Assembly (NCBI GenBank): GCA_046296655.1
Contig: JBKBLE010000029.1
Span: forward strand, 1-27,044
Length of the DNA stretch: 27,044 nucleotides
Source of the DNA: Cloacibacterium sp046296655
GTDB lineage: Bacteria; Bacteroidota; Bacteroidia; Flavobacteriales; Weeksellaceae
Direction of reading: 5' to 3'
A program made the translations under genes and the position numbers. This document shows, piece by piece, positions 24,261 to 27,044 of this stretch (within the stretch, counting starts at the first letter, position 1; each line of letters starts with the position of its first letter). The notes under the pieces are model-generated. The model was not told the DNA's origin, made no database searches, and worked only from the letters and a program-made list of their open reading frames with translations.

Positions 24261-25358
24261 ATGAAAAAGATTTTAATTTTACTATTAGCATTAAGTGTTT
24301 TTTCTGTAGACGCGCAGACGAAGAGAAGAACTACGAAGAAGAGAACTGCTAAAAAAACTACAGTTGCTAAACAAGAAACGCCAGCTCCCGCAGTTGAAGC
24401 AGCTACTGTTACTCCTAATGTTAATACTGAAGTTACAGCTACAGCACAACCAGAAGCTGATTTAGAGCCTATTAACTCACTATCTATATTAAATGCTAAA
24501 TCTCCTGCATCTTTCAGAGTTTACAGAGAGATTGGCACTGTTAAAAAAGGTGATTCAGTTATTTCAGCTAGAAACAAGCCTATTAGCTATGGTTACATAG
24601 ATGAAAAGGATGTGCTAAGAAGTATGGTTGTTTGGGAAATTATTGATATGAATGAAAAAATCAATCAGCCATTTTATCATAATGCTGACGGAATTGTTTC
24701 TCAAAATAAATCTTTATATCAATTGTTGATTGATAACATCATGAGTGGTGATATTAAAGAAGTATATGATGATGAAATGTTCATGACTAAGCTTGCTCCT
24801 GAAGCAATTAAGCAAAGGTTATCAGTAACTAAAGAATCTGACTGGTTAATTGATAAAAGAAATGCTGGAGAAAAACTTACTCCAGAAGATATCAAAGCTG
24901 GAACAGATGTTATTGAAACCAAAACTGAAAACGTAAAACTTCTTAAAATTAAAGGAATGTGGTATGTAGACAGAAGAGATGGTCAAATGAAATACAGACT
25001 TCTAGGTATTGCTGCGATGGGACCAGATCCTACCATGATGGCGGAAAGAACTGCTGATGGTGTTTCTTTAGGTAATAAAGATGAATTAATTGATCTTTTC
25101 TGGGTGTATTATCCGGATGCTAGAGAAGTTCTTGCGAACTCAGTAGTTTTCAATAGCAAAAACTTATCTTCAGATTTAACTTATGATGATATTCTTAATG
25201 CGAGAAGATTTTCTTCAATTATTTATAAATCAGATAATGGTTTAGGAACAGGAATTATTAAAGATTATATTCCTAATGATGCTGAAGAACAATTAGAAGA
25301 ATCTGACAGAATTAAAAATCAAATTCTAGAAATGGAAAACGATATGTGGAATTATTAA
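24261..25358 (+). CDS. gldN: T9SS ring protein GldN
   Basis: The 365-residue periplasmic protein partners GldK in the T9SS ring. It has a signal peptide ending near DAQ (residue 19), then a basic K/R/T-rich stretch (20-37) and an A/T/P/V-rich low-complexity linker (about 38-67) before the folded domain. In the folded part RPISYGYIDEKDV-like segments (here KPISYGYIDEKDVLRSMVVW), GIVSQNKSLYQLL and FWVYYPDAREVLANSV are typical of GldN/PorN. It is followed by a strong hairpin terminator that also carries a promoter for the next gene. Confidence 0.93.
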   Translation: MKKILILLLALSVFSVDAQTKRRTTKKRTAKKTTVAKQETPAPAVEAATVTPNVNTEVTATAQPEADLEPINSLSILNAKSPASFRVYREIGTVKKGDSVISARNKPISYGYIDEKDVLRSMVVWEIIDMNEKINQPFYHNADGIVSQNKSLYQLLIDNIMSGDIKEVYDDEMFMTKLAPEAIKQRLSVTKESDWLIDKRNAGEKLTPEDIKAGTDVIETKTENVKLLKIKGMWYVDRRDGQMKYRLLGIAAMGPDPTMMAERTADGVSLGNKDELIDLFWVYYPDAREVLANSVVFNSKNLSSDLTYDDILNARRFSSIIYKSDNGLGTGIIKDYIPNDAEEQLEESDRIKNQILEMENDMWNY

Positions 25359-25369
25359 TCCAAATATCC

Positions 25370-25398
25370 TTGTATAAACAAAAACCTAAGTATCTTTG
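25370..25398 (+). promoter_or_regulatory. Promoter for the FAD oxidoreductase, inside the gldN terminator
   Basis: TTG (25370-25372) and TATCTTTG (25391-25398) are 18 bp apart, the same spacing as the tRNA promoter. The -7 box forms the whole loop of the gldN terminator hairpin. Transcription would start near 25404, in the second arm, with a leader of about 19 nt. Confidence 0.6.
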
Positions 25399-25411
25399 CT
25401 TAGGTTTTTTT
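25381..25411 (+). terminator. gldN terminator
   Basis: AAAACCTAAG (25381-25390) pairs with CTTAGGTTTT (25399-25408) around an 8-nt loop TATCTTTG and runs into further T residues. It ends the gldKLMN operon 22 bp after the gldN stop. Confidence 0.88.
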
Positions 25412-25422
25412 ATTGACAATTT

Positions 25423-26460
25423 ATGACGAAATCCGTAGAATATATTATCGTAGGAGATGGTTATGCAGCAATGTTTTTAGCGCATCAATTCATTAAAAAT
25501 AATAAATCATTTTTTCTTTTTACCGAAGGTAAAAAAGGTGCATCAATGGTTTCTGCTGGAATGATAAATCCTGTGGTTCTTAAACGTTTTACCACGTTTT
25601 GGTTAGCGCAAGAACAAATCGATTCTCTTAAAAATACCATGACCGAAATAAAACAATATACAGGTCAAAATTACTTGATAGAAAAACCTATTCTAAGAGT
25701 TTTTCATGACGAAAAAGAAAAAGAATTATGGCTGAAAAAATCAGATGACGAAAATTTGAAACCTTTTCTTTCCAAAGATTTTATAAAACTTAATTCAGTC
25801 AAAAATCCATTTGAATGTGGAGTGGTGAATCAATCGGCTCGTTTAAATGTAAGTGGTTTTTTCACAGATATGATGAACTTTTTAGAAAGTCAAAATTATC
25901 TTATCAAAGAAAAATTTTATTATCAGTTATTGAAACCAAATGATTCTACCTACAAAGATCTTTCGTTTAAAAAAATAATCTTTGCCGAAGGAATGGCAGT
26001 CAAAGAAAACCCATTTTTTGCTGAAATTCCAGTACATCAGAATAAAGGCCATCATTTAGAAGTTCAACTTTCTGTCCCTTTAGAAGATGGGTTTACGATT
26101 AAAAAGAAGCATTTTATTTTTCCATTGAACAACGGAAATTATTACTATGGCGGAACGTATGACCGTGAACAAATCCATCATAAAATAGACGATGTTGCGG
26201 TAGAAAAACTTACCAATGCTTTAGCAGAGTTTTATCCTCATGATTTCGAAGTAAAAGAGGTGAAATTTGGCTTTAGACCTACCGTTAAAGATAGAAGGCC
26301 GATTTTAGGAAATCATCTAGAATTTGGGAATTTATATGTGTTTAACGGATTGGGAGCAAGAGGAATTCTCAATGGAAATTATTTCTCCATTAACCTTTAT
26401 CATCATTTAGAAAACGGCGAAGAAATTCATCCAGAAGTAGATTTGAAAAGATTTCAATAA
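25423..26460 (+). CDS. FAD-dependent oxidoreductase of the DAO family
   Basis: The 345-residue cytoplasmic protein belongs to the D-amino-acid-oxidase-like flavoproteins. The dinucleotide-binding start is YIIVGDGYAAMFLAHQFI, with Ala instead of the third Gly in GxGxxG. MVSAGMINPVVLKRFT is the loop after the FAD site, and the C-terminal end has FGFRPTVKDRRPILG and VFNGLGARGILNG, both typical of the family. The substrate is unknown; glycine oxidase-like and tRNA-modification (MnmC-like) enzymes share this fold. It is preceded by a terminator-embedded promoter and followed immediately by a strong hairpin terminator, so it is probably transcribed alone. Confidence 0.85.
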   Translation: MTKSVEYIIVGDGYAAMFLAHQFIKNNKSFFLFTEGKKGASMVSAGMINPVVLKRFTTFWLAQEQIDSLKNTMTEIKQYTGQNYLIEKPILRVFHDEKEKELWLKKSDDENLKPFLSKDFIKLNSVKNPFECGVVNQSARLNVSGFFTDMMNFLESQNYLIKEKFYYQLLKPNDSTYKDLSFKKIIFAEGMAVKENPFFAEIPVHQNKGHHLEVQLSVPLEDGFTIKKKHFIFPLNNGNYYYGGTYDREQIHHKIDDVAVEKLTNALAEFYPHDFEVKEVKFGFRPTVKDRRPILGNHLEFGNLYVFNGLGARGILNGNYFSINLYHHLENGEEIHPEVDLKRFQ

Positions 26461-26489
26461 AAAAATCCGCAATAGTTTGCGGATTTTTT
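26461..26489 (+). terminator. Terminator of the FAD oxidoreductase gene
   Basis: A 12-bp stem (26461-26472 with 26477-26488) around loop TAGT contains CCGC/GCGG and continues into T6. It begins at the base after the stop codon. Confidence 0.9.
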
Positions 26490-26671
26490 GCAGAAAGGAA
26501 GGGAAAACCACCTATTCTGAAAACCCTTTATTTATAGGACTTTTTTAATAATGTAATATCAATACTCACCTAATTACTCACCTATTAATTTGTAGGTTTT
26601 TGGTTCATTTTGATAAAGTAAATTTACAAAATTTGGTCTAATATATCACTATATTTTTGATTAATTTGTGA
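26490..26671. other. Non-coding stretch, nothing recognised
   Basis: This stretch of 182 bp after the terminator holds no convincing gene, RNA or repeat. It contains loosely repeated short motifs, such as CTCACCTA twice near 26566-26584, and an AT-rich run before the small minus-strand ORF. I did not find an attachment site or tRNA remnant. Confidence 0.6.
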
Positions 26672-26830
26672 TTAATCCGTGATTATTTCTAATACTTTTT
26701 CTATTTCTAGACCTGTGTATTGGCAGAATTCTTCTATGGTGATGAACTGGTGTGGAGGTCTGTTTAATGAGGCTTTAATTTTGGCGATAAGTGTGCGTGA
26801 ATAGGTTTCACTTTTGCCTGTAATTTTCAT
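26672..26830 (-). CDS. Small conserved protein, apparently frameshifted at the N-terminus
   Basis: The 52-residue frame from ATG 26830 reads MKITGKSETYSRTLIAKIK, then PPHQFITIEEFCQYTGLE and ends VLEIITD. It resembles small helical proteins of about 65 residues that I recall from flavobacteria, of unknown function. Upstream in the same frame the codons KKRFFRLCIYPKDV continue before a stop. An ATG at 26876 would supply the natural start MKKRFFRL if the A8 run on the coding strand (T8 at 26866-26873) had seven bases. Either the internal ATG is used, or the gene is frameshifted, or the run is misread. A tyrosine- and helix-rich pattern could suggest nucleic-acid binding, but that is weak. It is close to the right end repeat. 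Confidence 0.6.
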   Translation of the reverse strand: MKITGKSETYSRTLIAKIKASLNRPPHQFITIEEFCQYTGLEIEKVLEIITD

Positions 26831-26967
26831 TACGTCTTTTGGGTAGATGCACAGCCTAAAAAATCTTTTTTTTCATACACTATCTATGCTTTTGATATGG
26901 AGTTGACTTAGATGTGGTATACTGATATCAAATTTAATTATTTTCTAATTACACTAATTCTTATAAT
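26831..26967. other. Intergenic stretch before the right repeat
   Basis: Apart from the possible 5' extension of the small ORF (to 26876), no gene is seen. On the minus strand TAAATTTG (26936-26929) fits the -7 consensus and could drive the small ORF, without a clear -33 TTG. Confidence 0.4.
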
Positions 26968-27044
26968 CCCAAATTCCGCAATAGAAAAAAAAGAGTATTT
27001 TAGTATTCTAATATCCAACTGCGTAGCAGTAGAAAAAAATAAGC
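26968..27044 (-). repeat. Right copy of 77-bp terminal inverted repeat
   Basis: It is the exact reverse complement of bases 1-77. Identity begins at CCC (26968); the bases before it (ATAAT) differ from the left flank (TAA before CCC when read outward). The copies therefore border different sequences and enter the same outside element in the same outward orientation. Confidence 0.9.

Noticed and set aside
26490..26640. Possible integration site between the last terminator and the small ORF
   Set aside because: No tRNA fragment, direct repeat pair or integrase gene supports it.
1..27044. The whole window as a mobile or invertible element
   Set aside because: The content is mostly housekeeping genes, no transposase or recombinase is present, and the end repeat is better explained by a contig break at a repeat.

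Overview
The window is AT-rich DNA from a member of the Bacteroidota. The full gldKLMN gliding/type IX secretion (T9SS) operon, a PorZ-like T9SS protein with a type A sorting domain, a DUF4270 lipoprotein and several Bacteroidota-type -7 boxes (TAnnTTTG) point to class Flavobacteriia. A Chryseobacterium/Cloacibacterium-like genus (Weeksellaceae) is my best guess from gene content; species cannot be assigned.

Layout. (1) 78-6426, minus strand: a divalent-metal RND efflux operon in the order small conserved exported protein, CzcA-like pump, TolC-like outer-membrane factor, CzcB-like adaptor, ferritin-like stub. The pump carries two apparent single-base indels, the TolC-like gene carries one, and the last gene is cut short at the window edge, so the operon looks decayed or badly assembled. 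(2) 6496-7914, minus: a GNAT acetyltransferase and dapA. (3) 7915-8255: a divergent intergenic region with a large hairpin element resembling a widespread flavobacterial intergenic structured repeat. (4) 8256-12903, plus: a tightly packed operon of a 5'-nucleotidase split over two genes, porZ and recO. (5) 12932-16010: an FKBP-like lipoprotein (minus), an Hsp15-like S4 protein (plus), shikimate kinase (minus), a tRNA-Lys/tRNA-Leu/tRNA-Lys cluster (plus) and panC (minus). (6) 16123-25358, plus: a standalone GT5 (glycogen synthase N-terminal-like) protein, a DUF4270 lipoprotein, glmS, then gldK-gldL-gldM-gldN. (7) 25423-27044: a FAD-dependent oxidoreductase, a strong terminator, a small conserved ORF with an apparent frameshift, and the end repeat.

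How the genes fit together. GldL/GldM form the proton-driven T9SS motor and GldK/GldN the periplasmic ring; PorZ acts at the cell surface where T9SS cargo is processed. GlmS supplies amino sugar for the cell envelope. The rest is housekeeping: lysine, shikimate and pantothenate biosynthesis, DNA repair and tRNAs.

The most notable non-gene signals are an exact 77-bp inverted repeat at the two window ends, the clustered frameshifts in the metal-efflux operon, two hairpins (downstream of gldN and of dapA) that carry a promoter-like -7 box inside the hairpin, and the hairpin element upstream of dapA. I found no CRISPR array, no complete insertion sequence, no rRNA, and no clear new defence or biosynthetic system.
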